A stretch of 14,907 bases of DNA from JAGMDK01 sp023128695 (GCA_030628805.1 DAOVQG010000090.1:1-14907), one strand, 5' to 3'; counted from the stretch's first letter, positions 1 to 6,698 are shown. Program-made: numbers and translations. The notes: generated by a model from the sequence alone, not told the origin.

Positions 1-7
1 ACTTCGG

Positions 8-214
8 GTAAGCATTCAGCGGTCAGCAATCAGCGATCAGCCGAAAGTCGAGCGTTCAACGGGTAAATGTCACAAATAGCGTGTTATTCGGAGCAGCCTG
101 AGCACATGACTGAGGTTAAGTACTTACTCGCTAATCAGCGTATAAGCTGACCGCTGAAAGCTGATTGCTGAAAGCTGATTGCTGATAGCTTGTTGCAAAC
201 GGCTGAACTCTTAC
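8..214. repeat. ~200-bp interspersed repeat, copy 1 (heptamer arms plus conserved core)
   Basis: A left arm at 11-41 is built of degenerate heptamers AGCnnTC (AGCATTC, AGCGGTC, AGCAATC, AGCGATC). A right arm at 145-190 carries the same heptamers in reverse orientation. Between them lies a core (66-88) with AATGTCACAAATA followed by GTGTTATT. A tail with TTGTTGCAAACGG and then GAACTCTTAC ends 9 bases from the ecfT stop codon. A second copy at 11861-12060 has the same order of parts, including core and tail. At least 13 bp (15-27 with 146-158) can pair perfectly, and shifted pairings are possible because the unit is periodic. Confidence 0.85.
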
Positions 215-223
215 AACTTCGGA

Positions 224-970
224 TTAGACCGTCGTGAGCCCGTACCACACCGCCGCGAGGAGCGACGCCGCCAGCAGGGCGCCCGCCACAACGTCGAGCG
301 GGCCGGCGGAGACCTCGCGCAAGTACGTTCTGCGCGGGTGCAGCCCAAACGCGCGGCCTTCCATCGACAAGGACAGCGAATGGGCCGTCCGCAGCGCCGA
401 GACCAGCAGCGGCAGGCAGAGGCGGTGCAGGATCAGCCACCAGCGGCGTGGGCCGGCGACGTCGTAGGCCACCCCGCGCACCAACTGGGCCCGATAGACG
501 TGATGAGCCTCGAGTCGGAAGACCGGCGCCAGGCGCAGGGCGGTTACCAGAGCAAAGCCCCAGCGATAAGGCAAGCCGATCTTCATCAGTGCGCAAGCGA
601 GCGCAAATGGTTCGGTCGTCGTCACGAACAAGACGCTCATCAGAAGCACCGCCAACAGGCGTCCCACGGCTCGCAGCCCGGCGAGCAACCCCGTCGTTGT
701 CACCGGCCCGAGCACCGTATCGCCGTCGCGGGCCACCGCCACCTGAATGGCCAGAATCAGAAACCCCAGGGTCAGCCACAGGCGCACGCCGGGGATGCGC
801 CACGGCGCAACTCCCGCCAGCCAGAGCAATCCCACGGCACCGCCGAGGGCCAGCAACGGCAGGGCCGCCGAGTCGAACACGAAGACCGCTACCGTCACCC
901 ACAGCAGCCACGCCAGCTTGACGACCGGGTGGAGCCGATGCACCAGTGATTGGCCGGGTTGAAAAGTCAT
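224..970 (-). CDS. ecfT: ECF transporter transmembrane (T) component, EcfT/YkoC/CbiQ family
   Basis: This is the energy-coupling membrane scaffold of an ECF-type ABC transporter; it links the ATPases to the substrate-binding S protein. The 248-residue product has several hydrophobic segments (about 19-55, 64-80, 93-118, 225-243). Two cytoplasmic coupling regions are visible: one near 146-169, and one near 197-216 with LSMEGRAFG, matching the Ala-Arg-Gly type motif of the family. Length is normal for EcfT. I start at Met 970 (MTFQPGQSL) because the family usually begins just before such a segment. A start at 994 would read eight codons out of the adjoining repeat, and neither start has a clear Shine-Dalgarno. 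It lies downstream of the ATPase gene on the same strand, separated by 134 bp filled with a hairpin repeat, so its expression may be uncoupled from the rest of the operon. Confidence 0.88.
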   Translation of the reverse strand: MTFQPGQSLVHRLHPVVKLAWLLWVTVAVFVFDSAALPLLALGGAVGLLWLAGVAPWRIPGVRLWLTLGFLILAIQVAVARDGDTVLGPVTTTGLLAGLRAVGRLLAVLLMSVLFVTTTEPFALACALMKIGLPYRWGFALVTALRLAPVFRLEAHHVYRAQLVRGVAYDVAGPRRWWLILHRLCLPLLVSALRTAHSLSLSMEGRAFGLHPRRTYLREVSAGPLDVVAGALLAASLLAAVWYGLTTV

Positions 971-989
971 TGAGGAGCACTCAGTTTTT

Positions 990-1104
990 AGCATTCAGCT
1001 ATCAGCGGTCAGCTTTCAGCGGTCAGCTATCGGCTTTCATTCGCGCGCTTGTCTGCCATCCCTCTCGCTGAAAGCTGACCGCTGAAAGCTGAGTGCTGAT
1101 CGCT
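990..1104. repeat. Heptamer inverted repeat with 20-bp perfect stem inside the ECF operon
   Basis: This locus has the same AGCnnTC heptamer family as the ~200-bp repeat but lacks its conserved core. The left arm is 990-1038 and the right arm 1067-1103. Bases 1009-1028 pair perfectly with 1073-1092, giving a 20-bp stem with a 44-base loop. The right arm directly abuts the stop codon (1105-1107) of the double-ATPase gene. No T-run follows on the transcribed strand, so it is not a classical rho-independent terminator. It could act as an mRNA-stabilising or attenuating hairpin between the ATPase and T-component genes. Confidence 0.85.
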
Positions 1105-2625
1105 CTATGGCACATATGCTTTGTATCCTAACTCCGACAAACGCTCGAAGGCTTGCGAGACGGGGACATCAACGGCAATACGTCCCTGCGAAACGAATAA
1201 GACGCGGGTGCAACCGCGCTGCACAATACGCGGGTCGTGCGTTACCATCAGGCAGGCGCCCCGCCGCTGGGGCCGGCGCTGGTCCGGCGGCCGATCGAGC
1301 ACGCGGCGGATGGTTTCGAGCAGGAAGCGCACGTTTTCCCAGTCCTGCCCGGCGAACGGCTCGTCGAGCAACAACAGCCGGGGGTTGTGGAGCATGGCAG
1401 AGATCAGGTTGAGCCGGCGTTTCTCGCCCCAGCTCAGCCGATGCGGGTGGTCCTCCGTGCGATCCTGCAACCCGGCCCGTGCGAGCAGCCGGGCCGCCTC
1501 CTGTTCGGTCGTCTGCTCGAGCAGATTGAGGTTGTGGGCTCCAAAGAGGGCCTCGCTCCAAACGGTGTCGGCCACCAACTGATGATCGGCATTCTGGAAT
1601 ACCATCCCGACCCGCTCGGCCAGCCGGGAAACCGCGGCCGGCGAGACCGCTACGTCGCAGACGCGGATCGTCCCGTGAGTCGGCGTGAGCAGCCCGAGCA
1701 GGCAGTGCAGTAGCGTCGATTTGCCGCCGCCGTTGGGGCCTAGGATGGCGAGCACCTCGCCGGAGTGAACTTTCAAGGAGACTTTGTCCAGGATCGTGTT
1801 GCCGTCTACCTTGACCGTCAGTTCGGACACGTCCACGAGTGGTTCGGCCCGTGTGAAATCTGGGGCGTTGACGGCGGCGGCGGGCGCTACCTCACTAATC
1901 GGTCCGGGGCCGGCCAGCCAGGCTGGGCACGCCTCGACGCGCGCACCGTCGGGCGCGTCCAGGACCACCCGCCCGGCCTCGAGGCAGATCAGGCGCGGCT
2001 TGAGCGGCAAGAGTTGGGCCAGCTTGTGCTCGATGATCACCACGGTCAGCTCGGTCCGCCGACAGAGGTCCGCCAGGGCGGCGAACAGGGCGCGGGAAGC
2101 CTCCGGATCGAGACTGGCGGTCGGCTCATCGAGGACCAGGACGGCGGGTTTGCCGGCCACCACCGAGGCCACCGCGACGCGCTGCTTTTCGCCGCCGGAC
2201 AGGGTTGTCAGGCTGCGCTCGCGGAGGTGGGTGATCGACAGCAATTGCATCACCTCGTCACTACAGCGGCGGATTTCCTCGCGTGCCAGACAGCGGTTTT
2301 CCATCCCGAAAGCGATTTCGTCGCTCACCGCCAGCGTCGCGAAGTGAGTCTCCGGGTTCTGCTGCACGAGTCCGATGGTTTCGGAGATCTCGTGCAGCGG
2401 GGTGGTGGCGACATCACGGTCGTCAACTTGCACGCTGCCGCGGGCCTCGCCGGCATAGCGTCCGATTAGCAGCCCGCACATCGCCAGGGCCAGGGTTGTT
2501 TTGCCCGACCCGCTCGGTCCGGCGACGGCCACGAACTCCCCGCGGCCAATGGGCAAGGTGATGTCCCGCAGCGCCGCCGCCGGGGCATCCGCGAACGTCC
2601 AACTGAATTGCTCGCAGCGAATCAT
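1105..2625 (-). CDS. ECF transporter ATPase with two fused ABC domains (YkoD/EcfA1-EcfA2 type)
   Basis: This cytoplasmic protein hydrolyses ATP to drive an ECF transporter. Its 506 residues hold two complete ABC domains. Domain 1 has Walker A GPSGSGKTT (36-44), a Q-loop near 88-90, signature LSGGE (142-146), Walker B LVLDEP (163-168) and H-loop His200. Domain 2 has Walker A GPNGGGKST (296-304), a signature written LSWGE (397-401) where Trp replaces the first Gly, Walker B LLLLDEP (417-423) and His463. Length and layout match YkoD-type fused ATPases (about 490 residues) rather than separate EcfA1 and EcfA2. The start ATG shares bases 2622-2625 with the stop of the upstream S-component gene (ATGA), indicating translational coupling. 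Substrate specificity cannot be read from this subunit. Confidence 0.93.
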   Translation of the reverse strand: MIRCEQFSWTFADAPAAALRDITLPIGRGEFVAVAGPSGSGKTTLALAMCGLLIGRYAGEARGSVQVDDRDVATTPLHEISETIGLVQQNPETHFATLAVSDEIAFGMENRCLAREEIRRCSDEVMQLLSITHLRERSLTTLSGGEKQRVAVASVVAGKPAVLVLDEPTASLDPEASRALFAALADLCRRTELTVVIIEHKLAQLLPLKPRLICLEAGRVVLDAPDGARVEACPAWLAGPGPISEVAPAAAVNAPDFTRAEPLVDVSELTVKVDGNTILDKVSLKVHSGEVLAILGPNGGGKSTLLHCLLGLLTPTHGTIRVCDVAVSPAAVSRLAERVGMVFQNADHQLVADTVWSEALFGAHNLNLLEQTTEQEAARLLARAGLQDRTEDHPHRLSWGEKRRLNLISAMLHNPRLLLLDEPFAGQDWENVRFLLETIRRVLDRPPDQRRPQRRGACLMVTHDPRIVQRGCTRVLFVSQGRIAVDVPVSQAFERLSELGYKAYVP

Positions 2626-3362
2626 TTCGGTGTCATGGTACCGTGTGAGATGTTCCGTGACACCGGTTTGTCAGCCAGTGCTCCGTCACCGCGGCGCGTC
2701 TGACTCACGTAGCCAATGATCCCCATCAGCATGAGCGCCGCGCCCAGCACTCCCACCACCGCCCAAGCTCGACGCCCCGCCGGGAGCGGAGTCCCCGGCC
2801 GCTGCGCACCGGCGACCCCGGCGCGGTACAGGGCTTGAAGCAGATACCATCCCAACGCCCCCCCCAGCAGCGCCCCGCTGATGAAAGCCACCCCGGCCAG
2901 CACGAACAATCCAATAGTTACCCGTGGATCGTTCGGCAGCGACATGGCCAGCTTGGCGACCAGGAGGTTCGTTGCCGAGCCTGCGCCACCCGCGAACATA
3001 AAGATCGCCGGGTGATGGCGACGGGCCAGCAGCAGCCAGATCAGATCGATCGCGAGACCAGCCAGGACGCCGTAGAGCACGACCCAGAGCCCATGGGGGT
3101 TTCCGGAGAGCAGTTCCACCGGTCCTTTGAGCAGGCCGGCGACCGTCGCGGCGCCCGGCTTGCGGATCAATCCCAAGGCCAGCACGAGCGGTAGGACGTG
3201 AATGCCCGCCAAGAACTGGAGCCCGCCGGGAATCCCCACCGCGGCATGGACGGCCTGTCCGGCCATACTCACAACGGTGCTGAGCGCCCCGCCGAGCGCG
3301 GCCAGGACGGCCATGATCAGCAGTTCGTGGACAGTGAAAAAGTGGCCGCGGGTTGAATTCAT
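2622..3362 (-). CDS. ECF transporter S component, YkoE-like
   Basis: A hydrophobic membrane protein of 246 residues that should form the substrate-binding part of the ECF transporter. The stretch IRKPGAA (66-72) followed by VELLSGNP (82-89) and VLYGVLAGL (95-103) resembles YkoE-family S components, which are linked to hydroxymethylpyrimidine/thiamine uptake in Bacillus. It is longer than YkoE (about 200 residues): after the family-like part there is a proline/arginine-rich linker (about 186-198), one more hydrophobic helix (199-219) and a polar tail. The gene overlaps both neighbours by 4 bp (stop of the lipoprotein at 3359-3362, start of the ATPase at 2622-2625). No thiamine-biosynthesis gene is seen nearby, and no base-paired thiamin riboswitch was recognised upstream, so the substrate is open; the lipoprotein partner points toward a flavin- or redox-related ligand as an alternative. 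Confidence 0.8.
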   Translation of the reverse strand: MNSTRGHFFTVHELLIMAVLAALGGALSTVVSMAGQAVHAAVGIPGGLQFLAGIHVLPLVLALGLIRKPGAATVAGLLKGPVELLSGNPHGLWVVLYGVLAGLAIDLIWLLLARRHHPAIFMFAGGAGSATNLLVAKLAMSLPNDPRVTIGLFVLAGVAFISGALLGGALGWYLLQALYRAGVAGAQRPGTPLPAGRRAWAVVGVLGAALMLMGIIGYVSQTRRGDGALADKPVSRNISHGTMTPK

Positions 3363-3928
3363 GGTAATCCCTCGATATCGCCGACAGGCTCGACGATGAT
3401 ACGCACGAGGTTACTGATCCAATAGTTGCCCGTTAACTTCGGCGGCACCAGCCGCAGGGGGGTTGTGTTGTCGAGTTGAGAGAGGCGGCGTCCCTGACCA
3501 TCCTGCAAGGCAATAATGGCCGAGTCCAACTCCAGGCGGGTGCAGCGGAGCTTGTAACCGTCCATAGCTTCCAGAGTCAGGTACATGGGGCCGGGCTTTA
3601 TCTCGGCGGCCTTCAGGAGTGTTTCCAAGGCCGGACCCCGCCAACTGGTCATCTCGTCCGGCCCGTGGCTCTTTTGCATAAGCACGTTATCAAGCCGGAT
3701 CACCTCCATCTGACTCAGTTGCTCGAACGAATAAGCAGCGGGCCGACCGAGGCCGACGCCGGTCAATTCGAGCGTGTAGTTTTCGGTTGCGATGACGGGG
3801 CGCGGCTTGCGCGGGGTCGCGCCGGAGACGGCGTCCACGCCCTGGTTGCATCCACTCAACATGAGCAGGCTTACCGCCGTTGCCAGCAGTACGCCTTTAA
3901 CAGTCCGCCGCAACAGCCGGGTATTCAT
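3359..3928 (-). CDS. Lipoprotein with ApbE-type flavinylation motif and sulfite-oxidase-like (molybdopterin-oxidoreductase fold) domain
   Basis: The 189-residue protein begins with a type II signal peptide and lipobox LSGC (Cys27), so it should be anchored outside the cytoplasmic membrane. Five residues later comes DAVSGAT (32-38), a full match to the D-x-x-[ST]-[GS]-A-T sequence to which ApbE-type transferases attach FMN, with Thr38 as acceptor. Residues about 50-180 resemble the sulfite oxidase/molybdopterin oxidoreductase fold: FEQLSQM (68-74), SWRGPALETLLKAAEI (95-110), DGYKL (123-127), PLRLVPPK (157-164) and NLVRIIVEP (173-181). The cysteine that ligates molybdenum is absent; the only cysteine after the lipobox is Cys129. 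AAGGAG sits at 3939-3944, 10 bases before the ATG. The stop overlaps the S-component start. It may be a redox or substrate-presenting partner of the transporter. Confidence 0.82.
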   Translation of the reverse strand: MNTRLLRRTVKGVLLATAVSLLMLSGCNQGVDAVSGATPRKPRPVIATENYTLELTGVGLGRPAAYSFEQLSQMEVIRLDNVLMQKSHGPDEMTSWRGPALETLLKAAEIKPGPMYLTLEAMDGYKLRCTRLELDSAIIALQDGQGRRLSQLDNTTPLRLVPPKLTGNYWISNLVRIIVEPVGDIEGLP

Positions 3929-3958
3929 CAGGTGACAACTCCTTCATTTCGTCCCCGG

Positions 3959-4999
3959 TCAGGGGGTACCAACGATGGTTTGCAATTCGGCGAAATCAAG
4001 CAGGTCCATGTCGCCGTCGTAGTCGAAATCCATCATTAAGCAGTGCTGGACGGGCAGGCTCCACGGCTCCCACGTCCAGGCCGGCGGGTTGCAGCCCTCG
4101 GGGGCCTCGCCGCACTGGGGGCCGAGCAAGCACTCCTCGCAGCGCGGCCAGTCGTCGGGGGCAACCAGCCCGTCACTGTTCCCGTCCCCGCAAAGCGCGA
4201 GATCAACGGTGTTCTGCGTGAGCAGTTGATAGTAGTCAAAGTCGATGGATAGCTTGGTGTACTGCTCGAAGACGCCCGCGACCGCGCAGAAGTGCTGGTC
4301 CAGCGTCACAAAGGGGTGGTAGTCACCCACTGCGTTGACGTTCATGTAATCCGACGCCCAGCAGCTTTCACCCTGGGGATTCTGGAGGTTGTAGTTGTCA
4401 TCAGCCTTGCCCAGGTCCATCGCCGTCACCATGACGTCCCGCACGATCAGACGCATCGACTCAAACCGCTCGGCCTCATGATGCTCGACAAACCAGGTGC
4501 CTGGCCCCGGATCATAGAGGGGAGCGGGGGTATCGCTTACGGCAACGATCACGTGTGGCGGGAGCGGATTCCCTTCACTGACGATGTTGAAGGTCGGATT
4601 GAGGGGCGTCATCCATTGCAGGAAGGTGGTTCCTCGGAAGTCTTCAACCTGCACATTGGTGAACTCAACCCAGTCGCCGATCCGCACGTTGTCCCACAAT
4701 ACGTGGTCGTACGTCCAGTCCTTGACCTGGATCGCGCACCAGCCGTCGCGGTAATCCCAGCCGAGCGGATAAAGCGGGTCTTGGAGGATCAGTCGCGGCC
4801 GCCAGCCGAGATACTTGGCAACCACGATCCCACCCACACAATCGACGACCTGACCGTTGTAGGGGCTGGCGCCGTCGTCGGCATCAGTATATTGAATTTC
4901 ATGGATTGTCAGCGGCTGAGCCATAGAGAGCGGTACCACTACCGCCAGGAAAGTGGCCGGCAGCAACCCGCCGGCCACTTTCATTGCCGATACAAACAT
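3959..4999 (-). CDS. Secreted protein with OB-fold-like region and C-terminal dockerin-like calcium-binding tail
   Basis: A 346-residue exported protein of unknown function. A signal peptide ends about residue 27 (SMA before QP). Residues about 30-130 (TIHEIQY, then GQVVDCVGGIVVAKYLG, a LILQDP strand, GWCAIQV, and GDWVEFTNVQVEDF) look like the OB-fold module that precedes extracellular nuclease or lamin-tail domains, but no nuclease domain follows. A middle region (about 150-265) is unrecognised. The tail has two EF-hand-like loops: GDGNSDG with DD (271-283), and DFDYDGDMDLLDFAELQ (324-340). They are separated by a cysteine-rich stretch (Cys287, 290, 296, 303, 320), as in the dockerin-like endings common in Phycisphaerae. 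AAAGGAG lies 6 bases before the start. The gene ends 30 bp before the lipoprotein gene on the same strand, so co-transcription is plausible. Confidence 0.75.
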   Translation of the reverse strand: MFVSAMKVAGGLLPATFLAVVVPLSMAQPLTIHEIQYTDADDGASPYNGQVVDCVGGIVVAKYLGWRPRLILQDPLYPLGWDYRDGWCAIQVKDWTYDHVLWDNVRIGDWVEFTNVQVEDFRGTTFLQWMTPLNPTFNIVSEGNPLPPHVIVAVSDTPAPLYDPGPGTWFVEHHEAERFESMRLIVRDVMVTAMDLGKADDNYNLQNPQGESCWASDYMNVNAVGDYHPFVTLDQHFCAVAGVFEQYTKLSIDFDYYQLLTQNTVDLALCGDGNSDGLVAPDDWPRCEECLLGPQCGEAPEGCNPPAWTWEPWSLPVQHCLMMDFDYDGDMDLLDFAELQTIVGTP

Positions 5000-5131
5000 G
5001 CGTTCTCCTTTCCAACCGGATCACACCTGAACAGGCCCAGGGTGTTTCCCTGCACGCAAAATCCAATCTCAAACATCAGCCGCTTCGTCCTTGTGAGTTC
5101 CGTCATCTGCGACGCTTATCCTCTCGTTCCC

Positions 5132-6019
5132 CTACGGCGCACGGTCGACCGGGTAGGGATACCAGTTCGGATCGTTCCGCGGCGGTCCTTGCTGGAGGCC
5201 GATGTTCCAGTCGTCCCATTCAGGTTTCCAGACGGTTCTTTGCCAAGCCACATGGCCATCGCAAAACAGGATGTTCCCGCCCAGCTTGCTCCCGCCGCGC
5301 GCGTGTCGCGCCGAAAAAGCGATCGGATAGCTGCCGCAATGCTGGCCGGGGTCATCACAAGGTGTGGACCCGCCGTAGCCTTTATTGGGATCGAGCAGTT
5401 GGTCAAACAGGAGCACGACCCGCTGGGGGCAGAAGATCCGGGCCGTGTCCAGGAACGAAGGCATCGGATAGTCCGTTCCTCCGGGCGGCGGCCACGTGCT
5501 TTCATCCAGCTCCAGGCAGGAGTTCATCGCGTAGCTGAAGTAGCCGTACTTCTGACGTTCGCGGATGTAATCGGAATCACCCACCGGGCGTGCCATGGGG
5601 CACTGATAGAAGGTATTCTCCCGTGGGTGCTCCCATTTTTTGTAGTAGCGCCAGGCTTGGTAGTCGATCATCGGCGGCAACAAATCCACCCAACCATGCC
5701 AATTAGCCACGGTCCAGGGCATAGCGTACGGCGGGATGACGTCGGGGTTGTTGGGGTCCGGGTCCTCCCGGTCGAGTCCGTCACAATGTGGAATGACGCC
5801 CTTGTTAGCAGCGGCGTAACATTCGAAAGCCAAGCCCCATTGTTTCAGCCGGGCGGCACAGACCACGCATTTTGCCTGGTCCCGGGCGGCCCGGAGCGAG
5901 GGCAACAAGATGCTCAGCAAGATGGAAATGATGGCGACGACGACCAGCACCTCGATCAGGGTGAAGCCCACGCCGGCAGTCCACCGATGACTGGCCTGTC
6001 GATATGCACGCCAAAACAT
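5132..6019 (-). CDS. Prepilin-type (type II secretion pseudopilin-like) protein with DG-HV C-terminal motif
   Basis: The 295-residue protein has a short basic leader ending in Gly18, then FTLIE (Glu23 at +5) and a hydrophobic helix (about 24-40). This is a class III signal cleaved and methylated by prepilin peptidase. The large C-terminal part is extracellular and contains scattered cysteines (51, 54, 140, 168, 197, 221, 228, 253). It ends in GGNILFCDGHVAW (248-260), the closing motif of planctomycete prepilin-like proteins of the 'H-X9-DG' kind. Here the preceding histidine (His239) is 14 rather than 9 residues before the DG. Such proteins occur in many paralogues per planctomycete genome and their individual roles are unknown. 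A weak GAGAG lies upstream of the ATG. A candidate promoter is at 6100-6128. Confidence 0.88.
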   Translation of the reverse strand: MFWRAYRQASHRWTAGVGFTLIEVLVVVAIISILLSILLPSLRAARDQAKCVVCAARLKQWGLAFECYAAANKGVIPHCDGLDREDPDPNNPDVIPPYAMPWTVANWHGWVDLLPPMIDYQAWRYYKKWEHPRENTFYQCPMARPVGDSDYIRERQKYGYFSYAMNSCLELDESTWPPPGGTDYPMPSFLDTARIFCPQRVVLLFDQLLDPNKGYGGSTPCDDPGQHCGSYPIAFSARHARGGSKLGGNILFCDGHVAWQRTVWKPEWDDWNIGLQQGPPRNDPNWYPYPVDRAP

Positions 6020-6099
6020 ATCGCTCTCGAAAAAAAAACCGCAGGCATTCTCGCTGTCGGCTAACGTGCTCAGCGCCGACGTGCCTCAGGATGGAAAGG

Positions 6100-6128
6100 A
6101 GTGTATCATGGGTCACGCAATTTGGCAA
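6100..6128 (-). promoter_or_regulatory. Candidate housekeeping-type promoter for the prepilin-like gene
   Basis: On the minus strand, TTGCCA (6123-6128, 5 of 6 to TTGACA) is followed after exactly 17 bases by TACACT (6100-6105, 4 of 6 to TATAAT). Transcription would start near 6093, giving a leader of about 74 bases before the ATG at 6019. It also overlaps the ribosome-binding site of the divergent small ORF at 6108. Confidence 0.45.
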
Positions 6129-6200
6129 CTAGGTTTTTTGCCCGGAGAGCCAATTTTTATTGGTAGCATAGCAGTCCTGTATGAGCGTGACGATTATTAG
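6108..6200 (+). CDS. Possible 30-codon leader ORF overlapping the THEP1-type NTPase start
   Basis: ATG at 6108 follows AAAGGAG (6095-6101) with a 6-base spacing, an excellent ribosome-binding site. The frame runs 30 codons (MGHAIWQLGF at the N-terminus, YERDDY at the end) to TAG at 6198-6200. The next gene starts at 6181 in another frame and has no Shine-Dalgarno of its own. Ribosomes finishing this ORF would therefore pass through or re-initiate at the NTPase start. The peptide itself resembles nothing I recognise. It could also be chance, since the same DNA carries the minus-strand promoter. Confidence 0.4.
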   Translation: MGHAIWQLGFLPGEPIFIGSIAVLYERDDY

Positions 6201-6696
6201 TGCCGCACAGGGTGGGGGGAAGACGACATTCCTGCGCGAACAGGTGGCCAAGTTGAAGGCCCGCGGACGGTCCGTCGGCGGCATTGTCTCGCCGGCTGTG
6301 TTCGAGAACGAGCAGCGCGTCGGCTATGACCTGATCGACCTGCGAAATAACGAGCGGCGACCGCTGGCCCGGGTGATAGTCACCCCCGGCCTTAGTCCCA
6401 CCGTCGGTCGCTACCAGTTTGATAAGACCGCTATCGCCGCGGGAACGGACGCCATCGTGGCCTCCGTCCGAGACCGCTTCGATGTCATCGCGATCGACGA
6501 AGTGGGCCCCTGGGAGTTCGAGGGCGGCGGCTGGGCTCCGGCGTTAGAATTGGCCCTCAAAGAATGCACGCCCCGGCAGCAATTGATCGTCGTCGTGCGG
6601 CCTACGCTGGTGAATAAGCTTGCCGTCCGCTTCCCCTCGCCCCTGTGGTCAGCGGCAACCCGCATATCGCCCCCATGGCCAAAAGCGATGGAATAA
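6181..6696 (+). CDS. Nucleoside-triphosphatase, THEP1 family P-loop NTPase
   Basis: A 171-residue cytoplasmic NTPase. The P-loop region SAAQGGGKTT (7-16) keeps GGGKT, but the first glycine of the Walker A consensus is Ala8. The family pattern GGIVSPAVFENEQRVGYDLIDL spans residues 33-54, and Walker B VIAIDEVGP lies near residues 101-109, followed by WEFEGGGW. These match THEP1-type nucleotide phosphatase/kinase proteins, which hydrolyse ATP, GTP and other NTPs in vitro and whose physiological substrate is unsettled. The first in-frame start after an upstream stop (6169-6171) is 6181, and it lacks a ribosome-binding site. See the overlapping ORF at 6108. The stop codon is followed 2 bases later by a heptamer repeat, and the next gene is convergent. 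Confidence 0.85.
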   Translation: MSVTIISAAQGGGKTTFLREQVAKLKARGRSVGGIVSPAVFENEQRVGYDLIDLRNNERRPLARVIVTPGLSPTVGRYQFDKTAIAAGTDAIVASVRDRFDVIAIDEVGPWEFEGGGWAPALELALKECTPRQQLIVVVRPTLVNKLAVRFPSPLWSAATRISPPWPKAME

Positions 6697-6698
6697 GT

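Noticed and set aside
8..190. Possible CRISPR array
   Set aside because: The repeated units are 7-bp and contiguous, with no spacers of constant length and no cas genes.
179..949. 256-codon plus-strand open frame opposite ecfT
   Set aside because: Rich in Arg, Gln and Pro with no hydrophobic core or motif, while the opposite strand gives a clear membrane protein.
4292..6064. 590-codon open frame on the plus strand
   Set aside because: It is antisense to two well-supported minus-strand genes (OB/dockerin-like protein and prepilin-like protein), shows no domain, and arises from high GC content and codon bias.
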